Part shown: piece by piece, positions 40,985 through 50,425 of the stretch
Numbering within the stretch: position 1 is the first letter of the stretch
Layout: every line of letters starts with the position of its first letter
NCBI GenBank assembly: GCA_964457225.1
Contig: CAYWEM010000005.1
Coordinates: 124,001 to 188,000 of the forward strand
Source: CAYWEM01 sp964457225
GTDB lineage: Bacteria > Acidobacteriota > Aminicenantia > UBA2199
Direction: 5' to 3'
Length of the DNA stretch: 64,000 nucleotides
Notes under the pieces: model-generated
Seen by the model: only the letters and a program-made list of their open reading frames with translations
Told to the model about the DNA's origin: nothing
Databases searched by the model: none
Made by a program: the position numbers and the translations under genes

Positions 40985-42805
40985 ATGTCTAAATCCATCC
41001 GAAATATCGCCATAATCGCTCATGTTGACCACGGCAAGACCACGCTGATAGATGCCATCCTCAGGCAGACCGGTGTGTTCCGAAAAAACCAGCAGTTGGT
41101 TGAACGGGTTATGGACAGCAATGTCCTCGAAAGGGAAAGAGGTATAACCATTTTTTCCAAGAACGCCGCCTTCGAGTACCGGGGCACCAAGATCAACATC
41201 GTCGATACTCCCGGGCATGCTGATTTCGGCGGCGAGGTGCAGCGTGTTCTGAAAATGGTCGATTCCGTCCTGTTGATTGTCGACGCCTTTGAAGGACCCA
41301 TGCCGCAGACAAAATACGTTCTCCAGAAATCGTTGCAGTTGGATCTGAAACCCCTGGTGGTCATAAACAAGATTGACCGTCCCAATGCGCGCCCCCATGA
41401 AGTGCTGACCGCCGTGTTCGACCTGTTTGTTGAATTGAATGCCAGCGATGAGCAACTGGATTTTCCGGTGATTTACACTTCGGCCAAGAACGGGGTGGCG
41501 AAAATGCAGATCGATGATCAGAGCGAGGACATGACCCCCCTGCTGGAAGCTGTCATCACCCAGGTCAAGGAGCCTGACGGAGACCCGGCCGGGCCGCTTC
41601 AGATGCTGATCAGCGCCATAGACTACGATAATTTCGTCGGCCAGCTGGGCACCGGCAAAATTCACCAGGGTATGATCTGCAATGGAGACACGGTTGCCCT
41701 GATCAGATGCGACGGCCGGGTCGAAAGCTTTAAAGTAAGCAGGTTGTACACCTATAACGGTTTGAAAAGACAGGAAGTGGAACGGGCCTTGGCCGGAGAT
41801 ATCGTTACCGTGGCCGGAGCGGACGCGGTTCATGTCGGGGAAACTATCGCTCACCGAGATCATGCCCAGGCCATCCCGATCATGCACATCGATGAACCGA
41901 CCATGGCCATGACCTTCATGGTCAACGACTCGCCGCTGGCCGGAAATGTAGGAAAATACCTTACTTCCCGCCACCTTGAAAACAGGCTGAGGCGGGAACT
42001 GCTGACCAATGTCAACCTGCGCCTGGAAGAAGGTGAATTCAAAGGTTCTTTTGTGATCAAGGGGCGTGGAACCCTGCAATTGTCGATTTTGATTGAAAAC
42101 ATGCGTCGCGAGGGTTATGAGTTTGCCGTTTCTCCGCCCCGGGTGATCGAAAAGACCGTTGACGGCCGACGCCTGGAACCCATCGAACAGGCCGTGGTGG
42201 ATGTCGCCGACGATTATGCCGGAGTTGTGATTGAGATGTTTGGTTTGCGCAAGGGGGAGCTGAAAAGCATGAACCGGGGAGGCGACGGCTATACCAGGCT
42301 GGAATTCCTGATCCCGGCCCGGGGACTGATCGGCTGTAACAGTGAATTCCTGACCGCGACCCGCGGCACGGGAATTCTGAATCACAGTTTCTGGGCTTAC
42401 GAGGAATATCGAGGTGATACCAGGCGGAAAACCAAGGGCGTGCTGATTTCGCTGGAAACAGGCACCAGTATCACCTATGCCCTTTACAACCTGCAGGAAC
42501 GAGGCCAGTTGTTCATTCCCCCCGGAGTGGCCGTTTACCCCGGGATGATAGTAGGGGAGCACTGCAAGGAAAACGACCTGGTGGTCAATGCCTGTAAAAC
42601 CAAGAAACTGACCAATATGAGGGCCGCCGGCTCTGATGAGGCTCTGCGCCTGTCCCCGCCCCGCCAGTTCAGTATCGAACAGGCGCTTGAATACATCAAT
42701 GAAGATGAGCTCCTGGAAGTCGCCGGCCAGGACCTGCGCATGCGCAAGCAGATACTCGATCACAATTTGCGCAAAAGGTCTGAAAAGCAGAAAGAAAGCG
42801 CCTGA
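40985..42805 (+). CDS. typA: GTPase TypA/BipA
   Basis: A 606-residue translational GTPase. G1 AHVDHGKTTL (about 10-19), switch I ERGITIFSKNA, G3 DTPGHADFGGEV, G4 NKIDRPNARP and G5 SAKNG are intact, followed by the beta-barrel domain II, the EF-G-like domains III and V, and the BipA-specific C-terminal domain (about 500-606, including SPPRQFSIEQALEYINEDEL). It binds the 70S ribosome and helps 50S assembly, especially at low temperature or under stress. The ATG at 40985 was chosen because the alignment of TypA begins with the following residues; a weak AGGA is upstream. Confidence 0.96.
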   Translation: MSKSIRNIAIIAHVDHGKTTLIDAILRQTGVFRKNQQLVERVMDSNVLERERGITIFSKNAAFEYRGTKINIVDTPGHADFGGEVQRVLKMVDSVLLIVDAFEGPMPQTKYVLQKSLQLDLKPLVVINKIDRPNARPHEVLTAVFDLFVELNASDEQLDFPVIYTSAKNGVAKMQIDDQSEDMTPLLEAVITQVKEPDGDPAGPLQMLISAIDYDNFVGQLGTGKIHQGMICNGDTVALIRCDGRVESFKVSRLYTYNGLKRQEVERALAGDIVTVAGADAVHVGETIAHRDHAQAIPIMHIDEPTMAMTFMVNDSPLAGNVGKYLTSRHLENRLRRELLTNVNLRLEEGEFKGSFVIKGRGTLQLSILIENMRREGYEFAVSPPRVIEKTVDGRRLEPIEQAVVDVADDYAGVVIEMFGLRKGELKSMNRGGDGYTRLEFLIPARGLIGCNSEFLTATRGTGILNHSFWAYEEYRGDTRRKTKGVLISLETGTSITYALYNLQERGQLFIPPGVAVYPGMIVGEHCKENDLVVNACKTKKLTNMRAAGSDEALRLSPPRQFSIEQALEYINEDELLEVAGQDLRMRKQILDHNLRKRSEKQKESA

Positions 42806-42874
42806 AAAGGCAAGCCCCGGACCCTGAAAAAGGGAGGGCTTGGCAGGCAGGAGTCGAGGATGGTTTGGCCGAGC

Positions 42875-42903
42875 TTGCCAACAGCCCGGTATAAGTGTAT
42901 AAT
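42875..42903 (+). promoter_or_regulatory. Promoter of tRNA-Arg
   Basis: TTGCCA (42875-42880), 17 bases, TATAAT (42898-42903); the predicted start near 42910 is four bases before the mature tRNA. Confidence 0.75.
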
Positions 42904-42913
42904 ACCCAATCAC

Positions 42914-42986
42914 GCGCTCGTAGCTCAATGGATAGAGCGTTTGACTACGAATCAAAAGGTTGGGGGTTCGAATCCCTCCGGGCGCA
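42914..42986 (+). tRNA. tRNA-Arg(ACG)
   Basis: A 73-base cloverleaf: acceptor GCGCTCG/CGGGCGC with discriminator A, D-arm AGCTCAATGGATAGAGC, anticodon stem TTTGA/TCAAA around CTACGAA (anticodon ACG, expected to be edited to ICG and read CGU, CGC, CGA), T-arm GGGGGTTCGAATCCCTC. CCA is not encoded. The next gene begins 60 bases later and may be read through from the same promoter. Confidence 0.97.
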
Positions 42987-43045
42987 TGATTAAATTCCTC
43001 ATCTTTTAAATCAGGATTAACATCACAAAATAAGGAAATACAATC

Positions 43046-44239
43046 ATGAAAAAAGAAGTTCTCGAAAAAATGAAGACAGCCACCCGTCTGATCCATGCCG
43101 GCCTGGGCCACGACCAGTACGGTAGTGCCACCGTGCCCATTTACCAGACCTCGACCTTCATCTTCCCGGAAGCCGCCGAGGGCGCCCGCCGCTTCGCGGC
43201 TGAAAGCGACGGCTTCATCTATACCAGGATAGGCAATCCCACCATCCGCGCCCTGGAAGACGCCCTGGCCCTGATCGAAGGCGGCTGCGGGGCAGTTGCC
43301 GTTTCATCCGGCATGGCCGCGGTTTCCACCCTCTACATGACGGTTCTCTCCGCCGGCGATCACGTGGTCAGCACCGGGGCCGTTTACGGTCCGGCCCGCA
43401 GCCTCCTGGAAAAGCAGTTCATACGCTTCGGCATCAGCGCCAGCTTCGTCAATACCTCGGATATAGAAAAAACGGCCGCGGCCATCAGGCCTGAAACGAA
43501 ATTGCTCTACATTGAAACTCCGGCCAACCCGACCCTGGAGATCACAGACATCAAAGCCTGCGTTGAACTGGCAAAAAAACACAAGCTGGTACTGGCCGTG
43601 GACAACACCTTCTGCACTCCGCTGATGCAGAATCCGCTGGAACTGGGTGCCGACGTGGTCATTCATTCCCTGACCAAGGGGCTCAACGGGCATGCCGATA
43701 TCGTCGGCGGTTGCCTGGTGGCCGCCGAGCAGGGCATGTACGATCGTTTGCGCCACATGATGGTCAACATGGGCTGTAACATGGATCCGCACCAGGCTTA
43801 CCTGGTACTGCGCGGCATGCGTACCCTGGAGTTGCGGGTGAACCGGGCCCAGGAGAACGCCCTGGCCGTGGCCCGCTACCTTGAGGGGCACGCCAAGGTT
43901 TCCTGGATCAACTTTCCAGGCCTGGCTTCGCATCCCCAGCACAAACTGGTCGGGGGCCAGATGCGCGGACCCGGAGCTGTGATCTGTTTCGGTTTGCAGG
44001 GAGGCTACCGGGCGGCCGAGCAACTGATGAACGAAGTCAAGCTGGCCATGCTGGCCGTTTCCCTGGGCGGAGTTGAAACACTGATTCAACATCCGGCCTC
44101 CATGACCCATGCCCGCATGGGCCGGGCTGAACGCCTGTCCGCCGGTATCGGAGACGATTTGGTGCGCCTGGCCGTGGGCATCGAGGATGTCTCCGACATC
44201 ATCGCCGACCTGGAACAGGCCTTGTCCCGTATTTCCTGA
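43046..44239 (+). CDS. PLP-dependent trans-sulfuration enzyme, methionine gamma-lyase-like
   Basis: A 397-residue Cys/Met-metabolism PLP enzyme. It has YTRIGNPTIRALEDALALIE, SSGMAAVSTLYMTVLSAGDH, the PLP-binding DNTFCTPLMQNPLELGADVV and the Schiff-base Lys in HSLTKGLNGHADIVGG, and the late GVETLIQHPASMTHARM typical of methionine gamma-lyases. The active-site Cys of Pseudomonas methionine gamma-lyase (YGCT) is replaced here (VYGPARSL), so cystathionine gamma-lyase or O-acylhomoserine sulfhydrylase activity cannot be excluded. It would form homocysteine, cysteine, methanethiol or hydrogen sulfide. Start ATG with AAGGA upstream; nth follows after 9 bases. Confidence 0.88.
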   Translation: MKKEVLEKMKTATRLIHAGLGHDQYGSATVPIYQTSTFIFPEAAEGARRFAAESDGFIYTRIGNPTIRALEDALALIEGGCGAVAVSSGMAAVSTLYMTVLSAGDHVVSTGAVYGPARSLLEKQFIRFGISASFVNTSDIEKTAAAIRPETKLLYIETPANPTLEITDIKACVELAKKHKLVLAVDNTFCTPLMQNPLELGADVVIHSLTKGLNGHADIVGGCLVAAEQGMYDRLRHMMVNMGCNMDPHQAYLVLRGMRTLELRVNRAQENALAVARYLEGHAKVSWINFPGLASHPQHKLVGGQMRGPGAVICFGLQGGYRAAEQLMNEVKLAMLAVSLGGVETLIQHPASMTHARMGRAERLSAGIGDDLVRLAVGIEDVSDIIADLEQALSRIS

Positions 44240-44248
44240 TCACCGGCC

Positions 44249-44956
44249 ATGACTCGGAACCGGGATCAACTCCGGGTTGATGGTTCTGGTTCCCCGATCA
44301 CTGAAAAAGCCCTTTTACTGCTGGAACGCATAGAAAAAGAGGTGCAGCGCCTGCGTCCGCCTGTCCTGGATTTACTGCTGGTTCCGGCCGGCCCTTTCCA
44401 GGTGCTGATAACGATAATGATGAGTTCCCGGACCAGGGATGAAGTAACCACGGCGGCGGCCGCCCGGCTCTTCGCGGCCGCACCCGGGCCCCGGGAAGTA
44501 GTGAACCTTGCCGAAGGGGAAATCGCCGCCCTGATCAAACCGGTGGGCTTCTTCCAGCGTAAAGCCGGGCAGATCAGGGAAATTGCGGCCATCCTGCTCG
44601 AAAAACCATTCCCATGCACTCTCGAGGGATTAACAGAATTGCCCGGGGTGGGAGTAAAAACGGCCGGCCTGGTCCTGGTTCACGCTTGTTCAAAGCAGGC
44701 TGTAGCCGTGGATGTTCACGTTTTCCGGGTATCCCGGCGCCTGGGCTGGGCCCGGGCTGAACAGGCCGGGGCCCTGGCTGCTGAACTGCGTGCTCTTTTC
44801 CCCGAAAAAGACTGGCACCGGGTCAACACCGCCCTGGTCGGCTGGGGCCAGGCCATCTGCCGGCCCCGCAACCCGCTCTGCCCCCGCTGCCCGCTGCGGT
44901 TTGACTGTGAACATGGACTTTCGCAGAGCTTTTCCGGGGCGGAACCATCGAAATGA
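44249..44956 (+). CDS. nth: Endonuclease III
   Basis: A 235-residue base-excision-repair glycosylase/AP lyase. The helix-hairpin-helix LPGVGVKTAGLVLVHA carries the catalytic Lys, VDVHVFRVSRRLG the catalytic Asp, and CRPRNPLCPRCPLRFDC the [4Fe-4S] pattern C-x6-C-x2-C-x5-C. The N-terminal region MMSSRTRDEVT corresponds to the L-S-x-Q-T-x-D loop but with Arg in place of Gln. It removes oxidised pyrimidines. It overlaps tlyA by 4 bases; nth, tlyA, nadK and the exchanger form one tightly packed operon. Confidence 0.93.
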   Translation: MTRNRDQLRVDGSGSPITEKALLLLERIEKEVQRLRPPVLDLLLVPAGPFQVLITIMMSSRTRDEVTTAAAARLFAAAPGPREVVNLAEGEIAALIKPVGFFQRKAGQIREIAAILLEKPFPCTLEGLTELPGVGVKTAGLVLVHACSKQAVAVDVHVFRVSRRLGWARAEQAGALAAELRALFPEKDWHRVNTALVGWGQAICRPRNPLCPRCPLRFDCEHGLSQSFSGAEPSK

Positions 44957-45759
44957 AACAACGACGTTGCGGCAGAAGCGGGGCCGGGGTGGGGGCACTC
45001 AGGCTTGACCGGGCCCTGGTCCAGGCCGGCCTGGCCTTTTCGCCGGAAAAAGCCCTGGCCTTGATTATGGCCGCCGAAGTGCTGGTAAACGGATCCATGG
45101 TCGATGATCCGGGCTGCCCGGTAAAAAGCTCTGACCTGCTCAGTCTGAAGCAAAAATTCCCTTATGCCTCCCGGGGCGCCCTGAAGATCGCCCGGGCGGT
45201 CGAAGTGCTGGGCCTGGAACCGGCCGACAGGCGGGTGCTTGACATCGGTATATCCAGCGGCGGTTTCAGTGATTACCTGCTGCAGCATGGCGCCGCCGCG
45301 GTGACCGGGGTCGATGTCAACCTGTCCCTGGTTTCCGAGAAACTGAGAAAAGACCCCCGGGTTACCCTGGTCAGGTGCAACGCCCGCAACCTGAGAGTGA
45401 GTGACCTGCCCTGGCCACCGGACCTGGTGGTCATCGACGTTTCCTTTATCTCGGTGCTGAAAATCCTGCAGGCCCTGCAGGCTTTTCCGCCGACCGAGAT
45501 CCTGGTCCTGGTGAAGCCCCAGTTCGAGGGCCGCCGCTCTGAGATCGGCGCCCGGGGTGTGGTGACCGACTTGGAAACATGCCGCAGAATACTTGACCGG
45601 GTACGCGACCGGGTGCAGGATTTGGGTTTTTCATTGCGGGCTGAGGTGGCCGCCGGAATCCGCGGCCGCCAGGGCAACCAGGAATTCTTCCTTTATCTCG
45701 GGCATGGCGGAACTCAGGTCAACCGTGATAAAATGGATCCAGAGGTACAGCATGTTTAA
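44953..45759 (+). CDS. tlyA: TlyA-family rRNA 2'-O-methyltransferase
   Basis: A 268-residue protein with an N-terminal S4 RNA-binding domain (about 15-75: RLDRALVQAGLAFSPEKALA, ...VLVNGSMV) and an FtsJ-type methyltransferase domain (LDIGISSGGFSDYLLQHGAA, VTGVDVNLSLV, VVIDVSFISVLKIL, LVKPQFEG). TlyA methylates cytidines in 16S and 23S rRNA; its loss causes capreomycin resistance in mycobacteria. The family name 'hemolysin' is historical. The gene overlaps nth by 4 and nadK by 8 bases. Confidence 0.92.
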   Translation: MKQRRCGRSGAGVGALRLDRALVQAGLAFSPEKALALIMAAEVLVNGSMVDDPGCPVKSSDLLSLKQKFPYASRGALKIARAVEVLGLEPADRRVLDIGISSGGFSDYLLQHGAAAVTGVDVNLSLVSEKLRKDPRVTLVRCNARNLRVSDLPWPPDLVVIDVSFISVLKILQALQAFPPTEILVLVKPQFEGRRSEIGARGVVTDLETCRRILDRVRDRVQDLGFSLRAEVAAGIRGRQGNQEFFLYLGHGGTQVNRDKMDPEVQHV

Positions 45760-46588
45760 GAAGGTCGGCCTGGTGGCCAAGCCGCAACGCCGGGTACTGG
45801 GTTATCTGAGACGGGCCAGGGAAGTTCTCGAGGAAATCGGAGTGCAGACTCTGGCCGAGACCCGGACCGCCGGCCTGCTCAAGCTTGAAAAAGGTTTGGA
45901 TCTGGATGAACTGGTAGCCGAGGTGGATCTGCTGGTGGTGCTGGGAGGAGACGGCACGTTTCTTTCCGTGGCCTCAAGGGCCGTGGCCGCGGGCGTACCG
46001 CTGGCCGGCTTCAACCTGGGTACACTTGGTTTTTTAACGGAAATGCAGAAGGAGAAAATCGAGTCCAGCCTGCTGTCCATCTGCCGGGGCGAGGTGAAGT
46101 ACTCTGAGCGCAAGGCCTTGGAAATAGAAATCGGATCCAGGCGTTTCCTGGCCCTGAACGACGTGGTCGTTTCCATGGCTTCGATCGCCCGCATCATAAC
46201 CCTTTTGCTGGAAGTAAACGGCAGCCGGGTGGCGGAAATCAGGGCAGACGGCCTGATAGTATCGACTCCGACCGGTTCCACCGCCTATTCACTTTCGGCC
46301 GGCGGGCCGATCGTCAGCCCGGAAGTAAACGGCCTGCTGATAACTCCGATATGTCCGCATTCGCTGACTTTCCGCACCCTGATAGTTCCGGACGATTCCC
46401 TGATTCAGATCGGCCTGGTATCCAGCAGCAGTGATACCTGTGTGACCATAGACGGGCAAACCGTCATTCCCATGAACACGCAGGAAAACCTGCTGGTGAG
46501 AGTTTATCCCGTACCGCTGCGCATGGTTGTTTCTCCGGAGATAGGTTATTACAGCCTGCTTTCCCGGAAACTCAACTGGGGTATCTGA
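45752..46588 (+). CDS. nadK: NAD kinase
   Basis: A 278-residue NAD kinase. Hallmarks are LLVVLGGDGTFLSVASRAV (GGDGT), LAGFNLGTLGFLTEMQKEKI, ALNDVVVSMASIARI and DGLIVSTPTGSTAYSLSAGG, the substrate-binding segment. It phosphorylates NAD to NADP. The ATG at 45752, with AGAGG upstream, is chosen because the family starts with the following K-x-V-G-L-V strand. It lies between tlyA and the cation exchanger with overlaps on both sides; an nth/tlyA/nadK order is seen in several bacterial groups (often with recN). Confidence 0.95.
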   Translation: MFKKVGLVAKPQRRVLGYLRRAREVLEEIGVQTLAETRTAGLLKLEKGLDLDELVAEVDLLVVLGGDGTFLSVASRAVAAGVPLAGFNLGTLGFLTEMQKEKIESSLLSICRGEVKYSERKALEIEIGSRRFLALNDVVVSMASIARIITLLLEVNGSRVAEIRADGLIVSTPTGSTAYSLSAGGPIVSPEVNGLLITPICPHSLTFRTLIVPDDSLIQIGLVSSSSDTCVTIDGQTVIPMNTQENLLVRVYPVPLRMVVSPEIGYYSLLSRKLNWGI

Positions 46589-47559
46589 TGGGCGCCCTGC
46601 TGATCTGGGGGAAGTTCATTGTCATGATGATCCTGATCTGGATCTTCGGCAACCGCACCGCCCGCAGCGCCGATGCAATAGCCGAAAAGAAAGGCTGGGG
46701 CCGTGCTTTCATGGGAGTTGTATTCATAGCGGCGATCACTTCGTTTCCGGAAATGGCCACCGGGGTGTCCGCCCTGACCCTGGTTGATTCCCCCAACCTG
46801 GCCGTGGGCGAAATCATAGGCAGTTGTCTTTTCAACCTGTTCATCATCGGCTTGCTGCATTTGTGGCTGAGACCGCGTGATTTTTACGGCCGGATCGGCA
46901 GTCAGAACGTCATTGCCTTTGGTTTCGGCCTGATAATGATAACGGTAATGGCGCTTTTCCTGGGATTACCACGCCAGCCGGCCTGGGGCAGGTTCGGCCT
47001 GGTCACTTTCACAGTGCTGCTGCTTTACCTGGCGGCCATGTATTTTATTTCCCGGGATCGCGGGGAGGGCCGGACTGATCAGTGTGAAAGGGAAATCAAC
47101 CTGGCCAGGGAAACATTTTCATTCGTGTTCTCCGCCCTGGTTATCATCGTAGTCGGAGTATACCTGCCCGTGGTGGGCAAGGAGTTGGCCGGGCTGATGG
47201 GCTGGGGTGAAACCTTCGTCGGAGTTTTCTTCCTGGCCCTGGTCACCTCCTTTCCCGAACTGGTTATTTCCATCTCCACGATCCGTATCGGGGCCATCGA
47301 CATGTTTTTCGGAAATATCGCCGGCAGCAATATCTTCAACCTGGGCATTCTGTTCATTTTCGACGCAGTTTACCCGAGGCCGCTGCTGGAAACGGTTGAC
47401 CGGACCACCATGCCGGTGCTGCACGTGGTCCTGCTGATGAAAACCTTGGTACTGGTGGCCATGCTCTGGAAAAGACCCCAGGGTGAATCCGGCCGGTTTT
47501 CCTGGTTTTCCCTGGCCCTGCTGATGCTTTTCGGCCTTGGAGTGCTGGTTACCTATTGA
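46588..47559 (+). CDS. Sodium/calcium exchanger family protein
   Basis: A 323-residue membrane protein with about ten helices and two inverted alpha repeats: AAITSFPEMATGVSALTLVD with GSCLFNLFI in the first half, and ALVTSFPELVISISTIRIGA with GNIAGSNIFNL in the second. The paired acidic residues in TSFPE bind the cation in CaCA-superfamily exchangers (YrbG type), which exchange calcium for sodium or protons across the inner membrane. Its start overlaps the nadK stop by one base, making it the last gene of that operon. Confidence 0.93.
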   Translation: MGALLIWGKFIVMMILIWIFGNRTARSADAIAEKKGWGRAFMGVVFIAAITSFPEMATGVSALTLVDSPNLAVGEIIGSCLFNLFIIGLLHLWLRPRDFYGRIGSQNVIAFGFGLIMITVMALFLGLPRQPAWGRFGLVTFTVLLLYLAAMYFISRDRGEGRTDQCEREINLARETFSFVFSALVIIVVGVYLPVVGKELAGLMGWGETFVGVFFLALVTSFPELVISISTIRIGAIDMFFGNIAGSNIFNLGILFIFDAVYPRPLLETVDRTTMPVLHVVLLMKTLVLVAMLWKRPQGESGRFSWFSLALLMLFGLGVLVTY

Positions 47560-47588
47560 CCCGAGATGAGTGAGAGAGTTTTTTCTAT

Positions 47589-47617
47589 TTGCCCTGCCGG
47601 GGACAATGTAATATAAT
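47589..47617 (+). promoter_or_regulatory. Promoter of the RsbU-type phosphatase gene, nearly leaderless
   Basis: TTGCCC (47589-47594), 17 bases, TATAAT (47612-47617). Transcription would start at about 47624, three bases before the ATG. No Shine-Dalgarno sequence is present. Confidence 0.65.
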
Positions 47618-47626
47618 CCAAAAAAC

Positions 47627-49657
47627 ATGCTCAAGCCGAAATCCGGATATTTTAATTACGTCCTGCTTGCCCTCCTGATATTGGCCCTGGTTTCTTTCAT
47701 GCTCAACGGCAGGCTGCTCAGCGTTTTTTCTTTTCTGTTCATGCTCCTGGCCGGCGGCCGCCTGCTGTTGCTGCTCAAAAGGAAGGCTTTCTGGAAGATA
47801 AGGAACAGGCTGATCATTTCCAGCTTGTTTTTTACCGTGACTCCCATAGCCCTGACCGCCCTCTTTTTCATGACCGTGATCAACCTGCTGGTCATTCAGA
47901 ACAACGCGGTCATCTTTGAAAACATCATGTCCGAGCGGGCCATGGAAATGGAACGCCTGGCCGGACGTTACCAGAATATGCTGGCCAACCCCGAGACCCT
48001 GAGGACTTTTTTGATCCGAGGCCCGCGCCAGCGTCCCCAGCTGCTGGCTTACTGGCAGCGGCAAGCTGAAAACTGGCAATCAGCGTTCGTTCATCCGATA
48101 GACTTTCCCGTGGACAACCTTGCTTTGCCGCTGCTGCAGAATCAAAGCCAGTCCGGCTATCTCCTGGCCGGCGGCCGGCTTTATTTCGGCATGTTCAAAG
48201 AATCCGAAAACGGCCTGATGCTCTTGGCCGATGTCATCGACCAGGAATACTTTGACCGGCTTCCTCGGATCGGCGATTTTTCCGTTATTTTCAGTCCTCC
48301 TTCAAAGCAGGGAGCTACCTGGATAAGTCCGGCCCTGGAAATCGGATCTGAAAAAAGTCCCGATTCGAATGTGGCCACTTCCGGGCCCTATCCATTTGAA
48401 TACTGGGATCTCGACAACCCGGTAAACGGCCGGCCTCAGGTCCGCTATCATTTTTTCACCCTGCAAAGCGATTACGCCAGGATATTTCAGAGAGTGCGAA
48501 CTTCCAACCGGGAAAAACTGCTCAGGGATGAAATAACAGGCCTGCACAAAGCCCTGGAAGAAGGACGGCTGGATGCCGCTGAAACGAGAATCAGGCTGGC
48601 CGAGGCGGAAAGGGAACTGGCCTTTTACAGCAGCGGCAACCGCGGCCTGGATGTTTTCAGCAAGTTTTCTTTCGTACTGTACGTTTTGCTGGGCATATTC
48701 GGTTTCTTCATCGTGGTTTCACTGGTGATCGGTTTCGGCATGGTGCGCACGATAACCAAGTCGGTTGACCAGATATCCAAGGGGACTGAAAGAATCCGCC
48801 GCGGCGATTTTTCTTTTCGCATCAAGTTGCGCTCCCGTGATCAGATGCAGAGCCTGGCCGATTCTTTCAATGAAATGGCCGCCGGGATCAACCGTTTGCT
48901 GATCGAAGAGAAGGAACGCCAGCGCATGGAAGAAGAACTGCGCATCGCCCGCAACATCCAGTTGAAACTTCTGCCCGAAGAAAGCTTTTCCTGCCCGGAG
49001 TTTGACATCGCCGCGGCCAACATTCCCGCGGCCGAGATAGCCGGCGATTATTTCGATTATTTCTACCAGCCTGGGAACCAGCTGACGGTTCTGGTGGCCG
49101 ACGTTTCCGGCAAAGGGGCCTCGGCCGCTTTTTACATGGCTGAACTGAAAGGTTTGATGAACTATTTGCAGAAAAGCTTCGCCGACCCGATCGACCTGGT
49201 GGATGAATGTCACCAGGGGCTTTCGGCCTCGCTGGACAAGGTGACTTTCATCACCATGAACATAGCGCGTTTTTCACTTTCTGAAAAGAAAATCTTCTAT
49301 ACCCGTTCCGGGCACACTCCGGCCATTTATTATCAGGCTGAGAAGAGAGAATGCCTGACTCTGACTCCCCGCGGTCCGGCCATCGGCATCACCGGATTCA
49401 ACCGCGAACAACTGCAGAGAGTCAGCCTGCCGTTCAATTCCGGAGATATACTCTTTTTCTTTTCCGACGGGCTTTCAGAAATCATGAATCCCGACGGGGA
49501 ACAACTCGGTGTTGAGCGGTTGTCCGTTTTGCTCTGCGACAATCACCAGCTCGACCCGCAGGATATCAGGCAGCTCATTCTGGATTACACGGTCAGTTTT
49601 TCCCACCGGGGCAACAATCCGGATGACCTGACCTTTCTGATAGTCAAGGTGAAATGA
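47627..49657 (+). CDS. HAMP-domain PP2C (RsbU/SpoIIE-type) phosphatase
   Basis: A 676-residue membrane signalling protein. Two or three N-terminal helices (residues about 8-90) and a helix near 345 (FVLYVLLGIFGFFIVVSLVI) flank an extracytoplasmic sensor region; then come a HAMP linker (TKSVDQISKGTERIRRGDFS), a short coiled coil and a SpoIIE/PP2C domain with metal-binding EIAGDYFDYF, VADVSGKGASAAFYMAE, a mid SGHTPAIYY and LFFFSDGLSEIMN. Such enzymes dephosphorylate anti-sigma-factor antagonists in partner-switching pathways; no RsbV/RsbW gene is visible here. Its stop overlaps the rnc start (ATGA). Confidence 0.92.
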   Translation: MLKPKSGYFNYVLLALLILALVSFMLNGRLLSVFSFLFMLLAGGRLLLLLKRKAFWKIRNRLIISSLFFTVTPIALTALFFMTVINLLVIQNNAVIFENIMSERAMEMERLAGRYQNMLANPETLRTFLIRGPRQRPQLLAYWQRQAENWQSAFVHPIDFPVDNLALPLLQNQSQSGYLLAGGRLYFGMFKESENGLMLLADVIDQEYFDRLPRIGDFSVIFSPPSKQGATWISPALEIGSEKSPDSNVATSGPYPFEYWDLDNPVNGRPQVRYHFFTLQSDYARIFQRVRTSNREKLLRDEITGLHKALEEGRLDAAETRIRLAEAERELAFYSSGNRGLDVFSKFSFVLYVLLGIFGFFIVVSLVIGFGMVRTITKSVDQISKGTERIRRGDFSFRIKLRSRDQMQSLADSFNEMAAGINRLLIEEKERQRMEEELRIARNIQLKLLPEESFSCPEFDIAAANIPAAEIAGDYFDYFYQPGNQLTVLVADVSGKGASAAFYMAELKGLMNYLQKSFADPIDLVDECHQGLSASLDKVTFITMNIARFSLSEKKIFYTRSGHTPAIYYQAEKRECLTLTPRGPAIGITGFNREQLQRVSLPFNSGDILFFFSDGLSEIMNPDGEQLGVERLSVLLCDNHQLDPQDIRQLILDYTVSFSHRGNNPDDLTFLIVKVK

Positions 49658-50418
49658 GCGAAGAACTGGAAAAGAACCTGAACTACCGCTTTCAGAACAG
49701 GGATTTACTGCACCAGGCCCTGACCCACAAATCTTACCTGGAAGGAGCCAGGCTGGAAGGCGTAACCCGGCTGGACAATGAACGACTGGAGTTTCTCGGT
49801 GATTCGGTCTTCGGTTTGGTTATAACCGAGTACATTTACAAAAAGTTTCGTCACTTGGATGAAGGTGATCTGGCCAAGCTCAAAGCCCACCTGGTTTCCA
49901 GTGATTTTCTTTTCAGCCTGGCCCGCAAGGTGGGCCTGGGTGCCTTCATCCTGCTGGGCCGGGGCCAGGAAAAGGACCGGGGCCGTCAGAATAAGCGCAT
50001 TCTCTCATCAGCTTTTGAAGCCCTGGTCGGAGCCGTCTACCTCGACTCCAACCTGAAAACGGTGGCCGCGGTGCTGACTCCGCTTTTCAAGGAGTACCTG
50101 GCCGGCCTGGCCTCACGCCCGGTCAGGATCAACGATTACAAGTCGGCCCTGCAGGAAGTCGTGCAGAAGCATCATCCCGACTTGCCGGTTTACCGGGTGC
50201 TTGAGAGTAACGGCCTGCCTCCGGACACGCTGTTCCTGGTTGCCGTCAGTATCGGTGAGCGGGAAATAGGAAGAGGCCGGGGGCGCAGTATCCGCCAGGC
50301 CGAACAGGATGCCGCCGGCAATGCCCTGACCAGGATCAGTGACGTGTTGCAAATAGAAAAACTGAGCGAGATATTTTTCATAGAAAGCCGGAATGGACTT
50401 GATGAAAACCCGGTTTAA
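49654..50418 (+). CDS. rnc: Ribonuclease III
   Basis: A 254-residue dsRNA endonuclease. The signature NERLEFLGDSVFGLVITEY is complete, with the second acidic cluster in SSAFEALVGAVYLDS, and a dsRNA-binding domain follows (about 165-235: DYKSALQEVVQKHHPDLPVY ... GRSIRQAEQDAAGNAL). It processes rRNA precursors and double-stranded regulatory RNAs. The C-terminus is about 20 residues longer than in E. coli. It overlaps the phosphatase gene by 4 bases, so expression may be tied to that signalling gene. Confidence 0.95.
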   Translation: MSEELEKNLNYRFQNRDLLHQALTHKSYLEGARLEGVTRLDNERLEFLGDSVFGLVITEYIYKKFRHLDEGDLAKLKAHLVSSDFLFSLARKVGLGAFILLGRGQEKDRGRQNKRILSSAFEALVGAVYLDSNLKTVAAVLTPLFKEYLAGLASRPVRINDYKSALQEVVQKHHPDLPVYRVLESNGLPPDTLFLVAVSIGEREIGRGRGRSIRQAEQDAAGNALTRISDVLQIEKLSEIFFIESRNGLDENPV

Positions 50419-50425
50419 CCCTTTT

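Noticed and set aside
42806..42880. Inverted repeat CAAGCCC/GGGCTTG after typA
   Set aside because: No T tract follows, so a terminator is not supported; the stem is only seven bases.
40643..43111. Long (822-codon) open frame on the minus strand
   Set aside because: It is antisense to typA and contains the spurious translation of tRNA-Arg (GGIRTPNLLIRSQTLYPLSY), a known database artefact; no ribosome-binding site.
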